Source: Aquincola agrisoli (GTDB lineage Bacteria; Pseudomonadota; Gammaproteobacteria; Burkholderiales; Burkholderiaceae_C). Taken from it: DNA of 64,000 bases. The DNA is taken from NCBI RefSeq assembly GCF_036621135.1, contig NZ_JAZIBG010000028.1, positions 434,001 through 498,000 of the forward strand, in the 5' to 3' direction. Both the position numbers and the translations under genes were made by a program. The notes under the pieces are model-generated. The model was given only the letters and a program-made list of their open reading frames with translations. It was not told the origin of the DNA and made no database searches. Below are positions 25,190 through 34,344 of the stretch, one piece after another (positions within the stretch are counted from its first letter, which is position 1; every line of letters begins with the position of its first letter).

Positions 25190-25207
25190 CCCCTCGGGCC
25201 CGAGGGG
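25190..25207. terminator. Palindrome between convergent genes
   Basis: CCCCTCGGG followed at once by CCCGAGGGG is an 18-base perfect palindrome, starting 1 base after the transglutaminase-like stop and 12 bases from the stop of the convergent NUDIX-MBL gene. It could serve as a two-way transcription end. There is no T tract. Confidence 0.4.
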
Positions 25208-25219
25208 CCCGCCCCGCCG

Positions 25220-26902
25220 TCAGGCCAGGGACCAGACCGCCTCTCGCTCCACGGCGGCTGCATCGTCGCGCAGCTTCAGCAGGTGGGCCTGCAGCGAGCG
25301 CATCGCCACCGGATGCAGGCGCGGCGGCACGTCGTCGTACACGGCGGGCAGCAACTGCTCCACCGTGGACGGCCCGAGCCTGCGCATCGCCTCGACGACC
25401 TTCGCCTCGCGTCGGAGCCGGTGGGCGATGATGGCCTCCATGGCCTGGCGCGGACGGGCCATCAGGAAGCCATGGCCCGGTGCGAGCCAGTCGAGGTCCT
25501 CGCCGGTGGACAGCTCGCGCAACGAGGCGATGTAGGCGCGCATGTCGCCGTCGGGCGGATTGATGACCACGGTGGACAACTGCATCACGTGGTCGCCGGT
25601 GAAGAGCGTCTTCTCTTCCTCCAGGAGGTAGCAGATGTGGTTCGACGCGTGGCCGGGCGTGTGGATCGCCCGCAGCGTGACGCCGTCGTCGACGGCGATC
25701 CGTTCGCCCCCTTCCAACACCCGATCCGGCGAGAAGCTGGGGTCCTGCCACATGGGATGCAGGGCCACGCGGCCCATGACCGTGGCCTGCGTCGCCGCCT
25801 TCAGCGCGACCGTCGCCGGCGAATGGTCGGTGTGCGTGTGCGTGACGAGGATCTGGCGGATCGGCCCGGGCGCCGCGGCCAGCACGGCCTGCACGTGGGC
25901 GGCCGACGACGGGCCGGGATCGATCACTGCCCACTCGTTGCGCGGCCCGCCGCCCACCAGGTAGGTGTTGGTGCCGGGGCCCGTCATCACGCTGCCGTTG
26001 CCGGCCGTCACGCGGATCAGGTGCGGCGACAACCGCACGGGCACACCGGTCTGGATGTCGTAGCACGCGACGCCGTGCCCGTGCGGGTCGAGCCTGCCGA
26101 TCTCCGCCCATGCCGGCTCGTCGGGCGTCACGGGCCGCCGGCCCTGCTGCCCCGTGCCGAGCCGCGGCTGGATCGTCGGCACCTCGCGCAGCGCGCGGGC
26201 CCACGCGAGGAACCCGGCTGCCGTCGGGTGCCGGGCGATCAGTTCCAGGGTCGTCAACGTGGGCGTCAGCATCCTGAAGGCCGCACGGTCGGCCAGCACG
26301 TCCGCCGGGCGCAGCCAGCGGTGCTCCACCGTTTCGGCCGCATCGTGCATCGCGGCCTGGCCGGCCGGCGCCTCGGCGACAAAAAAGCGCGTGTCGAAAC
26401 GCTTCGGCATGCCCAGCGGCGTCACCCAGTGCGCGTAATAGGCCAGGGCGTCCAGCGCGAGGGCCAGCCCTTGGGCCCTGCAGAGCTCGGGCAGGCTGGT
26501 CTCGCCGCGGTGCAACGGCGCACGGTACCCATCCAAGCCGGCCACCACGTCCTCGCGCACCATGGCGCCGCTGGCATCACGTGCAAACAGCAGGCCGCAT
26601 TCCTCGAAGCACTCGCGCACGGCAGCCACGTAATAGTCGATACCCCCACGCGGGACGCCGAGGCGCTCGTTGGCGGTGGCCTCGCCGACGCCGTCGCAGC
26701 AGGTTGCGCACCCGGCGTCGCCGGCATCGACCAGCCCGCCGGGGAACACCCAGGCGCCGCTGTTGTGGTCGCCCCGCTCCGCGCGGCGCAGCAGCAGCAC
26801 CTCGGGCCCGGCGGGCGACTCGCGCACCACGACGATCGTGGCCGAGGGCCGGGGAGGCCGTCCCTCGGGGTCGGCAGCGGAGCGGTTCAGCGCATCGAAC
26901 AT
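25220..26902 (-). CDS. NUDIX hydrolase - metallo-beta-lactamase fusion
   Basis: 560-residue cytosolic two-domain protein. Residues 20-215 form a NUDIX domain of the NUDT19-like type: FPGGLVDAGD is separated by about 35 residues from the rest of the box, RECFEECG (96-103). Residues 275-545 form an MBL-fold domain with THTHTDH (354-360), GHASNH and TGDH, resembling LACTB2-type hydrolases; a C-terminal winged-helix-like segment follows. The pair of domains suggests processing of CoA or nucleotide-linked esters, but this is inference. The start was placed at ATG 26902 (MFDALNRSA); ATG 26944 is also in frame. Confidence 0.87.
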   Translation of the reverse strand: MFDALNRSAADPEGRPPRPSATIVVVRESPAGPEVLLLRRAERGDHNSGAWVFPGGLVDAGDAGCATCCDGVGEATANERLGVPRGGIDYYVAAVRECFEECGLLFARDASGAMVREDVVAGLDGYRAPLHRGETSLPELCRAQGLALALDALAYYAHWVTPLGMPKRFDTRFFVAEAPAGQAAMHDAAETVEHRWLRPADVLADRAAFRMLTPTLTTLELIARHPTAAGFLAWARALREVPTIQPRLGTGQQGRRPVTPDEPAWAEIGRLDPHGHGVACYDIQTGVPVRLSPHLIRVTAGNGSVMTGPGTNTYLVGGGPRNEWAVIDPGPSSAAHVQAVLAAAPGPIRQILVTHTHTDHSPATVALKAATQATVMGRVALHPMWQDPSFSPDRVLEGGERIAVDDGVTLRAIHTPGHASNHICYLLEEEKTLFTGDHVMQLSTVVINPPDGDMRAYIASLRELSTGEDLDWLAPGHGFLMARPRQAMEAIIAHRLRREAKVVEAMRRLGPSTVEQLLPAVYDDVPPRLHPVAMRSLQAHLLKLRDDAAAVEREAVWSLA

Positions 26903-26972
26903 GGCGTTTGGCGTCAGGCAGGGCAAACACGAATAATGCCCCACGCCAGAACCGGCTGCAGCGGCGCCGACG

Positions 26973-27782
26973 TCAGCCGCCGGCGCCGAGCCGATCGATC
27001 AGCGCCATCGCCGCCGCCGGCGCCCGCTCCTTCGCGCCGTTGATGAAGAACACGAAGACGTCCTGCGGCTTCGCCTTGGCAGGCGCGGCGGCGGACACGA
27101 CGGGCAGGTCCGGTGGTGTCTTTCCCTGCGCCCACTGCCGGGCCCGGTCCGCCCAGGCGGCCAGCGCCGCGGCGCTGTACCCCGTCGGCTGCGCCGCTTG
27201 CGCGCACATCAGGCGTGCATAGACCAGGCCGCCCGTCGCGTCGGCGAGGGAGGGGTAACGGTCTGCGGCATCGGTGAACACGGTCGCAACGTGGTGCCGG
27301 CGCGCCAACTCGACGTAGGCCGGCACGGCAAAGCTCGGGTGCCGGACCTCCAGCACGTGCCGCAGCGCCAAGCCGGCCACCTTCGAGGGCAGCAGCGCCA
27401 GAAACGCCGCCAGGTCGTCCGGGTCGAAGGCCTTTGTCGGCGGCAGCTGCCACACGATCGGGCCGAGCTTGTTGCCCAGTTCCGCGATACCGCTGCCGAC
27501 GAACCGCTCGACGGATTCGCCCGCTTCGGCCAAGTGGCGCCGCTGCGTCGCATAGCGCGACGCCTTGAGGGAAAACACGAATCCTTCCGGAGCGGCATCG
27601 CGCCACTTCGCGAAGGTCGCAGGCTTCTGAGAGCTGTAATAGGTGCTGTTGACTTCGATCGCCGTCAGCCGCTCGGCGGCATAGCCCAATTCACGCGTCT
27701 GAGGCAGGCCCTCGGGATAGAAATTGCTCCGCCAGGGGGCGAAATTCCAGCCGCCGATGCCGACACGAATTCGAGGGGTCAT
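26973..27782 (-). CDS. DUF72 family protein (YecE-like)
   Basis: 269-residue TIM-barrel protein of the DUF72/YecE family; molecular function unknown. Family features: RVGIGGWNFAPWRSNFYP at the start, IEVNSTYYSS near residue 42, and GFVFSLKASRYATQRR. ATG 27782 is chosen because GAAGGGAA lies 8 bases upstream; the TTG 27800 that extends the frame contains that same site. It follows the NUDIX-MBL gene on the minus strand in transcription order before it, with 70 bases between. Confidence 0.87.
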   Translation of the reverse strand: MTPRIRVGIGGWNFAPWRSNFYPEGLPQTRELGYAAERLTAIEVNSTYYSSQKPATFAKWRDAAPEGFVFSLKASRYATQRRHLAEAGESVERFVGSGIAELGNKLGPIVWQLPPTKAFDPDDLAAFLALLPSKVAGLALRHVLEVRHPSFAVPAYVELARRHHVATVFTDAADRYPSLADATGGLVYARLMCAQAAQPTGYSAAALAAWADRARQWAQGKTPPDLPVVSAAAPAKAKPQDVFVFFINGAKERAPAAAMALIDRLGAGG

Positions 27783-27901
27783 GGTCCAGATTCCCTTCAA
27801 GTTGGGCTTGTAGGAAACCGACTACACCAGTTCCCCCATTTGACGGATGGCCCCCGCCTCCGCCAGCCCGCACTATCACACTCGTCGTTAGGGAGTAGGC
27901 C

Positions 27902-28099
27902 ATGTCAAGCGAACAGGATTGGATGGAGTCAAGCGGTCGGCGCTGGGATTTTTCGTCGGCAGCGTCGGCGGCTCCCGCGGAAACGCCTTCGGCGGACGAC
28001 TACGACGTCGGATACGAAGCTGCGCTGCCCGGGCTTCAGTCGCTGTTGGCCGATGCCGCCGAGGCCCGGCGGCCCACCGCCTCCCCCGGCGATATCTGA
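27902..28099 (+). CDS. Small acidic hypothetical protein, 65 residues
   Basis: Begins MSSEQDWMESSGRRWDF and is acidic and low in complexity, with no signal or membrane segment. GGGAG at 27891-27895 sits 6 bases before the ATG, and a 13-bp hairpin lies just after the stop, which together support a real gene. No family recognised. Confidence 0.55.
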   Translation: MSSEQDWMESSGRRWDFSSAASAAPAETPSADDYDVGYEAALPGLQSLLADAAEARRPTASPGDI

Positions 28100-28111
28100 A
28101 CACACCGCGGC

Positions 28112-28144
28112 CTGCCTCAGACGCCCGCTGAGCGTCTGAGGCAG
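28112..28144 (+). terminator. Perfect 13-bp hairpin after the 65-residue ORF
   Basis: CTGCCTCAGACGC (28112-28124) pairs perfectly with GCGTCTGAGGCAG (28132-28144) around a 7-base loop. It begins 13 bases after the stop of the small ORF. There is no T tract, so it may protect the transcript end or act with Rho. Confidence 0.5.
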
Positions 28145-28238
28145 CGTGGCCCTGGGCGCCAAGCGACGTGATCCCGGCCCGGGGCTTGCAAGCAGCGTGG
28201 CCAGCGGGCGCTCCACCGCGCCGGCGCCACAATGCAGC

Positions 28239-29783
28239 ATGATCGAGCCCGACAACCCGCCTGCCCAGCAATTCACCGATGCCGACAAGGCGTTCGAGCA
28301 CGCCAAAGGCCTGTACGACGCCGGTATCGCCCACCTGCGCCAGCATCTCAATGCGTACCTCACCGGCCAGGTGCCGGCTTCACGGGTGCGCGCCTGCTAC
28401 CCGTTCGTCCGCGTGCAGGTGGATACCGTGCAACGCGCCGATTCGCGCCTGTCTTATGGTTTCGTCTCGGGGCCCGGGGTTTTCGAAACGACCCTGACGC
28501 GGCCCGAGCTCTTCGCCGACTACTACCGCGAGCAGTTCCACCTGCTGGTGCGCAACCATGGCGTTCCGCTCGAGGTGGGGGTGAGCACCCAGCCCATTCC
28601 GGTGCACTTCTCGTTCGCCGAGCACGACCATGTCGAGGGCACGCTGTCGGCCCAGGGCCGGCTGCTGCTGCGCGACCTGTTCGATCTGCCGAACCTGGGC
28701 GCCATGGACGACGGGATCGCCAACGGCACGCACGAGGCGGCGTTCGGAGAGGCGCAGCCGCTCGCGCTGTTCACGGCTCCCCGCGTCGACTACTCGCTGC
28801 ATCGCCTGCGGCACTACACCGGCACCGCGCCGGAGCACTTCCAGAACTTCGTGCTGTTCACGAACTACCAGTTCTACATCGACGAATTCGTGCGGCTGGG
28901 CCACGAGGTCATGTCCACCCCGCTCGGTCAGGGCGACCTGCTCGACGACCAGGCCGGGCATGAAGACCCCGCCGCCAGCGACGGCTACACGATGTTCGTC
29001 GAACCGGGCAACGTGGTCACGCGCCGCAACGGCTCCGCCCACGAGCCGGGCGACGAGCTCGGCGCGGTGCCGCCCAGGCTGCCCCAGATGCCGGCCTACC
29101 ACCTCGTGCGCCCCGACCGCAGCGGCATCACGATGGTCAACATCGGCGTCGGCCCTTCCAACGCAAAGACGATCACCGACCACATCGCGGTGCTGCGCCC
29201 CCACGCCTGGATCATGCTGGGCCACTGCGCCGGCCTGCGGACCACGCAGCAGTTGGGCGACTACGTGCTGGCCCACGGTTATGTCCGCGAGGACCACGTG
29301 CTCGACGAGGAGCTGCCGCTGTGGGTGCCCATCCCCCCGCTGGCGGAGGTGCAGGTGGCGCTCGAGGCTGCGGTGGCCGACATCACGCAGCTCTCCGGCT
29401 ACGAGCTGAAAGGCGTGATGCGCACCGGAACGGTCGCCACCACCGACAACCGCAACTGGGAGTTGCTACCGTTCCACCACCAGCTGACCACGCCGGAGCG
29501 CCGCTTCAGCCAAAGCCGGGCGATCGCGCTCGACATGGAGTCAGCCACCATCGCGGCCAACGGCTTCCGCTTCCGCGTGCCCTACGGCACGCTGCTGTGC
29601 GTGAGCGACAAGCCCCTTCATGGGGAAATCAAGCTGCCCGGCATGGCCAACCACTTCTATCGCGCGCGGGTCGACCAGCACTTGCGCATCGGGATGCGCG
29701 CCATCGAACTCCTGCGCCGCCTGCGGCTCGACGAACTGCACAGCCGCAAGCTGCGCAGCTTCGCCGAGGTGGCGTTCCAGTAG
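28239..29783 (+). CDS. amn: AMP nucleosidase
   Basis: Hydrolyses AMP to adenine and ribose 5-phosphate in the cytosol, adjusting adenylate pools. The N-terminal regulatory domain (about 1-190) includes FVRVQV and HFSFAEHDH; the catalytic nucleoside-phosphorylase fold has TMVNIGVGPSNAKT, GHCAGLRTTQ and ALDMESATIAANGFRF, the last with the Glu that binds ribose. The 514-residue length is slightly above E. coli Amn (484). ATG 28239 is the first ATG of the conserved frame; an in-frame GTG at 28146 lies before it. Confidence 0.94.
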   Translation: MIEPDNPPAQQFTDADKAFEHAKGLYDAGIAHLRQHLNAYLTGQVPASRVRACYPFVRVQVDTVQRADSRLSYGFVSGPGVFETTLTRPELFADYYREQFHLLVRNHGVPLEVGVSTQPIPVHFSFAEHDHVEGTLSAQGRLLLRDLFDLPNLGAMDDGIANGTHEAAFGEAQPLALFTAPRVDYSLHRLRHYTGTAPEHFQNFVLFTNYQFYIDEFVRLGHEVMSTPLGQGDLLDDQAGHEDPAASDGYTMFVEPGNVVTRRNGSAHEPGDELGAVPPRLPQMPAYHLVRPDRSGITMVNIGVGPSNAKTITDHIAVLRPHAWIMLGHCAGLRTTQQLGDYVLAHGYVREDHVLDEELPLWVPIPPLAEVQVALEAAVADITQLSGYELKGVMRTGTVATTDNRNWELLPFHHQLTTPERRFSQSRAIALDMESATIAANGFRFRVPYGTLLCVSDKPLHGEIKLPGMANHFYRARVDQHLRIGMRAIELLRRLRLDELHSRKLRSFAEVAFQ

Positions 29784-29796
29784 CGGCCAGCCGGGG

Positions 29797-30054
29797 CTAG
29801 CGCTGCTTCTGCTTGCGGTAGGCCTCGTCCATCGGGCGCCCCCGGTCCGTGTCGACCAGGCCGCGCTCCAGGTCGTCATGCGCCTGGCGGATTTCGGGAT
29901 CGGGGGCCTTGGCAGCGCTGTCGGCCGACTCGTCGTGTTCGTGCGGCAGGCGGGGCGCCGGCTCACGCGCCTCGTCGGCCGTGTGCGTCGTGCCCTGGGG
30001 CTTGCGCTGCGCCGGGGGGCCGTCGCGGTCTGGAGTGGGACGTGAAGGGGTCAT
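29797..30054 (-). CDS. Small hydrophilic hypothetical protein, 85 residues
   Basis: A charged, disordered-looking protein starting MTPSRPTPDRDGPPAQ and ending RPMDEAYRKQKQR. The C-terminal MDEAYRKQKQ motif recurs, to my recollection, in Burkholderiales hypothetical proteins. The upstream gene stops at 30057 and this ATG is at 30054, so only two bases separate stop and start (TGATCATG) and translation is likely coupled. Function unknown. Confidence 0.65.
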   Translation of the reverse strand: MTPSRPTPDRDGPPAQRKPQGTTHTADEAREPAPRLPHEHDESADSAAKAPDPEIRQAHDDLERGLVDTDRGRPMDEAYRKQKQR

Positions 30055-30056
30055 GA

Positions 30057-30746
30057 TCAAAACTGTCCTCTTAGGTAGATGGCCAGGCCGCCGCGCCGTG
30101 GCTTCATCTGGAGCCGATACCCGGAGTCGAGCTGCATGGCGATCGCGCCGCGATCGAAGCCGAAGCTCCGCGCAGCACGCGCGCTCTTGAATTCCATGCC
30201 GACGCGTGTGTTGTAAGCTGACGACCAGCCGTTGTCGCGAGCAGGCGGCCAGCCCACGGTGCCGGAGGCATCCGCGAACATCGTCGCTCGCGGCGACAGC
30301 CCCAGGCGAAGGCCCACGGTGAGGGCGGGAGAAGGATGGAGCAGCGCGGCATCCGGCGCGCCTGCCGCGTTGAGGGTGCCCTGCACGCTGCGGTAGCCGA
30401 CAGCGCCGATGCCCACCCCCAGGCTCGCCCGCCCCTGCGTCCGCCAACGGGTGACGGTGACGCGTGAGACCTCGCCGTACACGCGGCCCTGTGCATCGGA
30501 ACCCGCTTCGTCGGCCAGGGCCGGCGTGGTGGACTGCTCAGCAGTGATGTGCACGGCGGGGTCCGCCTCGTCCAGTACGCCACCGGTGGCGCTGACACGG
30601 CCCAGCAGGGTGTTGGCGATGGCCACCGAGGCACCGGACGATGGCGCGTCCGCAGCCCATGACACCGGCGCCGCCACGACCGCCAGGCCCATCAACGCCG
30701 CGCGCGAGCCCCGAAGGCCAAGCAAGGGAAAAGTGCAGGTCGGCAT
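30057..30746 (-). CDS. Exported hypothetical protein, beta-barrel-like
   Basis: 229 residues with a signal peptide (hydrophobic ALMGLAVVAAPVSWA, cleavage near residue 31). The mature part alternates polar and hydrophobic residues, is Gly-rich, and ends in AIYLRGQF with a terminal Phe, the usual C-terminal sign of outer-membrane barrels recognised by the BAM complex. I do not recognise the family. ATG 30746 follows GAGG; an upstream ATG at 30785 is less likely as it would bury the signal peptide. Confidence 0.65.
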   Translation of the reverse strand: MPTCTFPLLGLRGSRAALMGLAVVAAPVSWAADAPSSGASVAIANTLLGRVSATGGVLDEADPAVHITAEQSTTPALADEAGSDAQGRVYGEVSRVTVTRWRTQGRASLGVGIGAVGYRSVQGTLNAAGAPDAALLHPSPALTVGLRLGLSPRATMFADASGTVGWPPARDNGWSSAYNTRVGMEFKSARAARSFGFDRGAIAMQLDSGYRLQMKPRRGGLAIYLRGQF

Positions 30747-30965
30747 GGGAACCTCGACACCTTCGATCCATCGTAGCGCCGCCACCGGCGATGGCGCAAT
30801 CCTGCGTCAAGCCGCCCCATCCCGCTGTCGGGCACGCGGGACAAATCCTGTAGGACAAGGACGGTGGCCGCTGTCGCGCGCAGCGGAAGCGCACATGCGG
30901 CGCCTCGCCATTGCCCCGCTTGTGCACCGGGCGGCCTTCCCGTAGGCTGGCCGGGCATTCCGGCC

Positions 30966-30993
30966 CCCGCGGACCGCACCCGCGGTCCGCGGG
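30966..30993 (+). promoter_or_regulatory. 12-bp hairpin in the leader of the EF-G paralogue
   Basis: CCCGCGGACCGC (30966-30977) pairs perfectly with GCGGTCCGCGGG (30982-30993) around ACCC, 49 bases before the ATG at 31043. No T tract follows. It may be a leader structure or a protein-binding palindrome. The remaining spacer 30747-31042 shows no gene. Confidence 0.45.
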
Positions 30994-31042
30994 CACCTTG
31001 ACTTCAATGGCTGTGCAACGGCCCGGCCGCAAGGAGACAGCC

Positions 31043-33118
31043 ATGCCACGCCCCTCCAACGGCACCCCCGGCACCCCGTCCGGCCAGGCCGCCACCGCCG
31101 CCTTGCGAACGCTGGCGCTGGTGGGGCCGCAGGCCAGTGGGAAGACGAGCCTCGCCGAAGCCCTGCTCCACCGCGCCGGCATGATCGGTGCCCCCGGAAG
31201 CCTCGAGCGCGGCACCACCGTCAGCGACCACGATCCGCTCGAGCGGCGCATGCAGCATTCGCTGAACGCCTCGGCGCTGCACCTGGCGCACGACGGCACG
31301 CGCATCCACCTGCTCGACACCCCGGGCGCGCCGGACCTGATCGGCCAGGCACTGCCCGCGCTCGAAGCGGTGGAAACGGCGGCGATCGTCGTCAATGCCG
31401 CCACGGGCATCGAGCCAATGGCGGTGCGCATGATGGCCTACGCCGCCGAGCGGCGCCTCGACCGCATCGTGATCGTCAACAAGGTCGATGCCGGCGCCGA
31501 CCTGCCGGCGCTGCTGGCCAGCCTGCGCGACGCGTTCGGCACCGAGTGCCTGCCGCTGAACCTGCCTGCGCAGGGCGGCACGGCGGTGGTGGACTGCTTC
31601 TACCGCCGCGAAGGCCAGGCCGATTTCTCCAGCGTGGATGCCGCGCACCGCGCGCTGGTCGAGCAGGTCGTGGAGGTGGACGGCGACTTCGTCGAGCGCT
31701 ACCTGAACGACGGCGACGTCGACCCCGCCGAGCTGCACGCGCCGCTGGAGCAGGCGCTGCGCGAGGGCCACCTGATCCCCGTGTGCTTCGTCTCGGCACG
31801 CACCGGCGCCGGCGTGGCGGAACTGCTCGACGTCATCGTCAAGCTGCTGCCGAACCCGGCCGAGGGCAACCCGCCCGCCTTCCTGAAGGGCGAAGGGGCC
31901 GCGGCCGAGCCGATCGAAGCCCGGCCCGATCCAGGAATGCACGTGCTGGCCCATGTGTTCAAGGTGAGCATCGACCCCTTCGTCGGCAAGCTGGGCTACC
32001 TGCGGGTGCACCAGGGCACGGTGACACGCGACAGCCAGCTCTACATCGGCGACGGCCGCAAGCCCTTCAAGGTGAACCACCTCTTCATGCTGCAGGGGAA
32101 GGAGCACGTGGAAGTGGCGCAGGCGGTGCCCGGCGACATCGTCGCCATCGCGAAGATCGACGACCTGCATTTCGACGCGGTGCTGCACGATGCCGCGGAG
32201 GACGACCACATCCACCTGCAGCCGCTGCCGTTCCCGGTGCCGGTGCACGGCCTGGCGATCGAGCCGAAGCGGCCGGGCGACGAGCAGCGCATGTGGGAGA
32301 TCCTCGGCAAGCTGGTCGACGAGGATCCCTGCCTGAAGGTCGAGCACGTCACGCACACCAACGAGACCGTGGTCTACGGCCTGGGCGAGTTGCACCTGCG
32401 CGTGCTGCTGGACCGGCTGCGCGAGGTCTACAAGTTCGACGTCAACACCCGCCCGCCGCGCATCGCCTACCGGGAGACCATCACCGCGCCCGCCGAAGGG
32501 CACCACCGCCACAAGAAGCAGAGCGGCGGCGCAGGCCAGTTCGGTGAGGTGTTCCTGCGCGTCGAGCCCCTGCCCCGCGGGGCCGGTTTCGAGTTCGTCG
32601 ACCAGGTCAAGGGCGGCGCGATCCCCGGCCAGTTCATCCCAGCGGTCGAAAAGGGCGTGCGCGAGGTGCTGGCGCAGGGCGTGATCGCCGGCTACCCGGT
32701 CGTCGACGTGCGGGTGACGGTGTTCGACGGCAAGGCGCACAGCGTCGACAGCAAGGAGATCGCCTTCGCGACCGCGGGCCGCAAGGCGTTCATGGCGGCG
32801 GTGCGCGAGGCGCGGCCGATCGTGCTGGAGCCCTTCGTCGACCTGGAGATCACGGCGCCCGAAGCGGCGCTGGGCGACATCACCGGCGATCTGTCATCGC
32901 GCCGCGGCCTGATTAGCGGCACCCACCCCGGTGTCGCCGGGCAGGCCGTGGTGCGCGGGCAGGCGCCGCTGTCGGAGCTCAGCGCCTACCAGTCCCGCCT
33001 GAACGCCATGACGAGCGGCCAGGGCCGCTACACCGTCGCGCTGAGCCACTACGACACGGTGCCGCCCAACGCCCAGCAGGCGCTGACGGCGCAGTTCAAG
33101 CAGAAGGACGAGGACTGA
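31043..33118 (+). CDS. Elongation factor G-like protein (EF-G paralogue)
   Basis: 691-residue translational GTPase of the EF-G-like (type II) group, not the canonical translocase gene, which normally lies in the str operon. G1 reads GPQASGKTS (28-36) instead of the usual AHVDHGKTT; G3 is DTPG and G4 is NKVD. Domains II to V follow, with HHRHKKQSGGAGQFGEV in domain IV and SSRRGLISG in domain V. The role of this paralogue is not settled in the literature I know. AAGGAGA at 31031-31037 supports the start. Its last 23 bases overlap convergent purT. Confidence 0.88.
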   Translation: MPRPSNGTPGTPSGQAATAALRTLALVGPQASGKTSLAEALLHRAGMIGAPGSLERGTTVSDHDPLERRMQHSLNASALHLAHDGTRIHLLDTPGAPDLIGQALPALEAVETAAIVVNAATGIEPMAVRMMAYAAERRLDRIVIVNKVDAGADLPALLASLRDAFGTECLPLNLPAQGGTAVVDCFYRREGQADFSSVDAAHRALVEQVVEVDGDFVERYLNDGDVDPAELHAPLEQALREGHLIPVCFVSARTGAGVAELLDVIVKLLPNPAEGNPPAFLKGEGAAAEPIEARPDPGMHVLAHVFKVSIDPFVGKLGYLRVHQGTVTRDSQLYIGDGRKPFKVNHLFMLQGKEHVEVAQAVPGDIVAIAKIDDLHFDAVLHDAAEDDHIHLQPLPFPVPVHGLAIEPKRPGDEQRMWEILGKLVDEDPCLKVEHVTHTNETVVYGLGELHLRVLLDRLREVYKFDVNTRPPRIAYRETITAPAEGHHRHKKQSGGAGQFGEVFLRVEPLPRGAGFEFVDQVKGGAIPGQFIPAVEKGVREVLAQGVIAGYPVVDVRVTVFDGKAHSVDSKEIAFATAGRKAFMAAVREARPIVLEPFVDLEITAPEAALGDITGDLSSRRGLISGTHPGVAGQAVVRGQAPLSELSAYQSRLNAMTSGQGRYTVALSHYDTVPPNAQQALTAQFKQKDED

Positions 33119-34319
33119 CGGCACGCGGCCTCACGAGCGAGGCCGCCTCCTTGGCGCGGGATCGGGCCTGCTCGACGTCGGCGTCGTGGGCCAGCGCCAC
33201 GCCCATGCGCCGCTTGGCGAAGCTTTCGGGCTTGCCGAACAGGCGCAGTTCGGTGTTCGGCACCCGCAGCGCGGCGTCGACGCCATCGAAGACGATGCCC
33301 TGGGCGTCGACACCGCCGTAGATCACCGCGCTGGCACCCGGGGTGCGCAGCGCGGTATCCACGGGCAGCCCGAGGATGGCGCGCGCGTGCAACTCGAACT
33401 CGTTCTGCTGCTGCGTGATCATCGTCACCATGCCGGTGTCGTGCGGCCGCGGGCTGACCTCGCTGAACCATACGTTGTCGCCCTTGACGAACAGCTCGAC
33501 GCCGAAGAGGCCCTGGCCGCCGAGGTTGTCGGTCACCGCGCGGGCGATGCGCCGCGAACGCTCGAGCGCCGCCGGCGTCATCGGATGGGGCTGCCAGCTC
33601 TCGACGTAGTCGCCGCCGACCTGCACATGCCCGATCGGGTCGCAGAAGTGCGTCTGCACGCGCCCGTCCGCGCCGAGGGCCCGCACGGTGAGCTGCGTGA
33701 TCTCGTAGTCGAAGTCGATGAAGCCCTCGACGATCACGCGGCCGTGGCTCACCCGGCCGCCGGCCATGGCGTAGGCCCAGGCCGCGGCCACGTCCGCCGG
33801 GCCGTCGATCTTGCTCTGGCCCTTGCCGGAACTGCTCATCACCGGCTTGACGATGCAGGGGTAGCCGATCCCCGCATCGATCGCGGCCTGCAGTTCGCCC
33901 AGCGAGTCGCAGAACTTGTAGGGGCTGGTCGGCAGGCCCAGCGTCTCGGCCGCCAGGCGGCGGATGCCCTCGCGGTCCATCGTGAGCCGCGCGGCGCGGG
34001 CGGTGGGAATCACCCGCACGCGGCCCTCGGCCTCGAGCGCCTCCAGCACCTGCGTGGCGATGGCTTCGATTTCGGGCACGACGAGCTGCGGCCGCTCGGC
34101 CTCGATCAGCGTGCGCAGCTGCGCGGGGTCGCTCATCGAGATGGTGCGGGCGTGGTGCGCCACCTGCTGGCCGGGCGCGTTGTCGTAGCGGTCGACCGCG
34201 ATGGTCTCGACGCCCAGTCGCTGCAACGCGATGAGCACCTCCTTGCCCAGTTCGCCCGAGCCCAGCAGCATGACTTTGGTCGCGGAGGGCGACAGCGGGG
34301 TGCCAAGTGTGACGGTCAT
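33096..34319 (-). CDS. purT: Formate-dependent phosphoribosylglycinamide formyltransferase
   Basis: 407-residue ATP-grasp ligase that makes formyl-GAR from GAR, formate and ATP, an alternative to folate-dependent PurN in purine synthesis. Features: VMLLGSGELGKEV at the start, CIVKPVMSSSGKGQS as the ATP-binding loop, and EVSPRPHDTGMVT near residue 290. It is 25 bases downstream of the aldo/keto reductase on the same strand. The C-terminus is slightly longer than E. coli PurT and overlaps the end of the EF-G paralogue gene. Confidence 0.95.
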   Translation of the reverse strand: MTVTLGTPLSPSATKVMLLGSGELGKEVLIALQRLGVETIAVDRYDNAPGQQVAHHARTISMSDPAQLRTLIEAERPQLVVPEIEAIATQVLEALEAEGRVRVIPTARAARLTMDREGIRRLAAETLGLPTSPYKFCDSLGELQAAIDAGIGYPCIVKPVMSSSGKGQSKIDGPADVAAAWAYAMAGGRVSHGRVIVEGFIDFDYEITQLTVRALGADGRVQTHFCDPIGHVQVGGDYVESWQPHPMTPAALERSRRIARAVTDNLGGQGLFGVELFVKGDNVWFSEVSPRPHDTGMVTMITQQQNEFELHARAILGLPVDTALRTPGASAVIYGGVDAQGIVFDGVDAALRVPNTELRLFGKPESFAKRRMGVALAHDADVEQARSRAKEAASLVRPRAVSPRPSA

Positions 34320-34344
34320 ATCGTTTCTGCAAGTTGCGTGGTTT

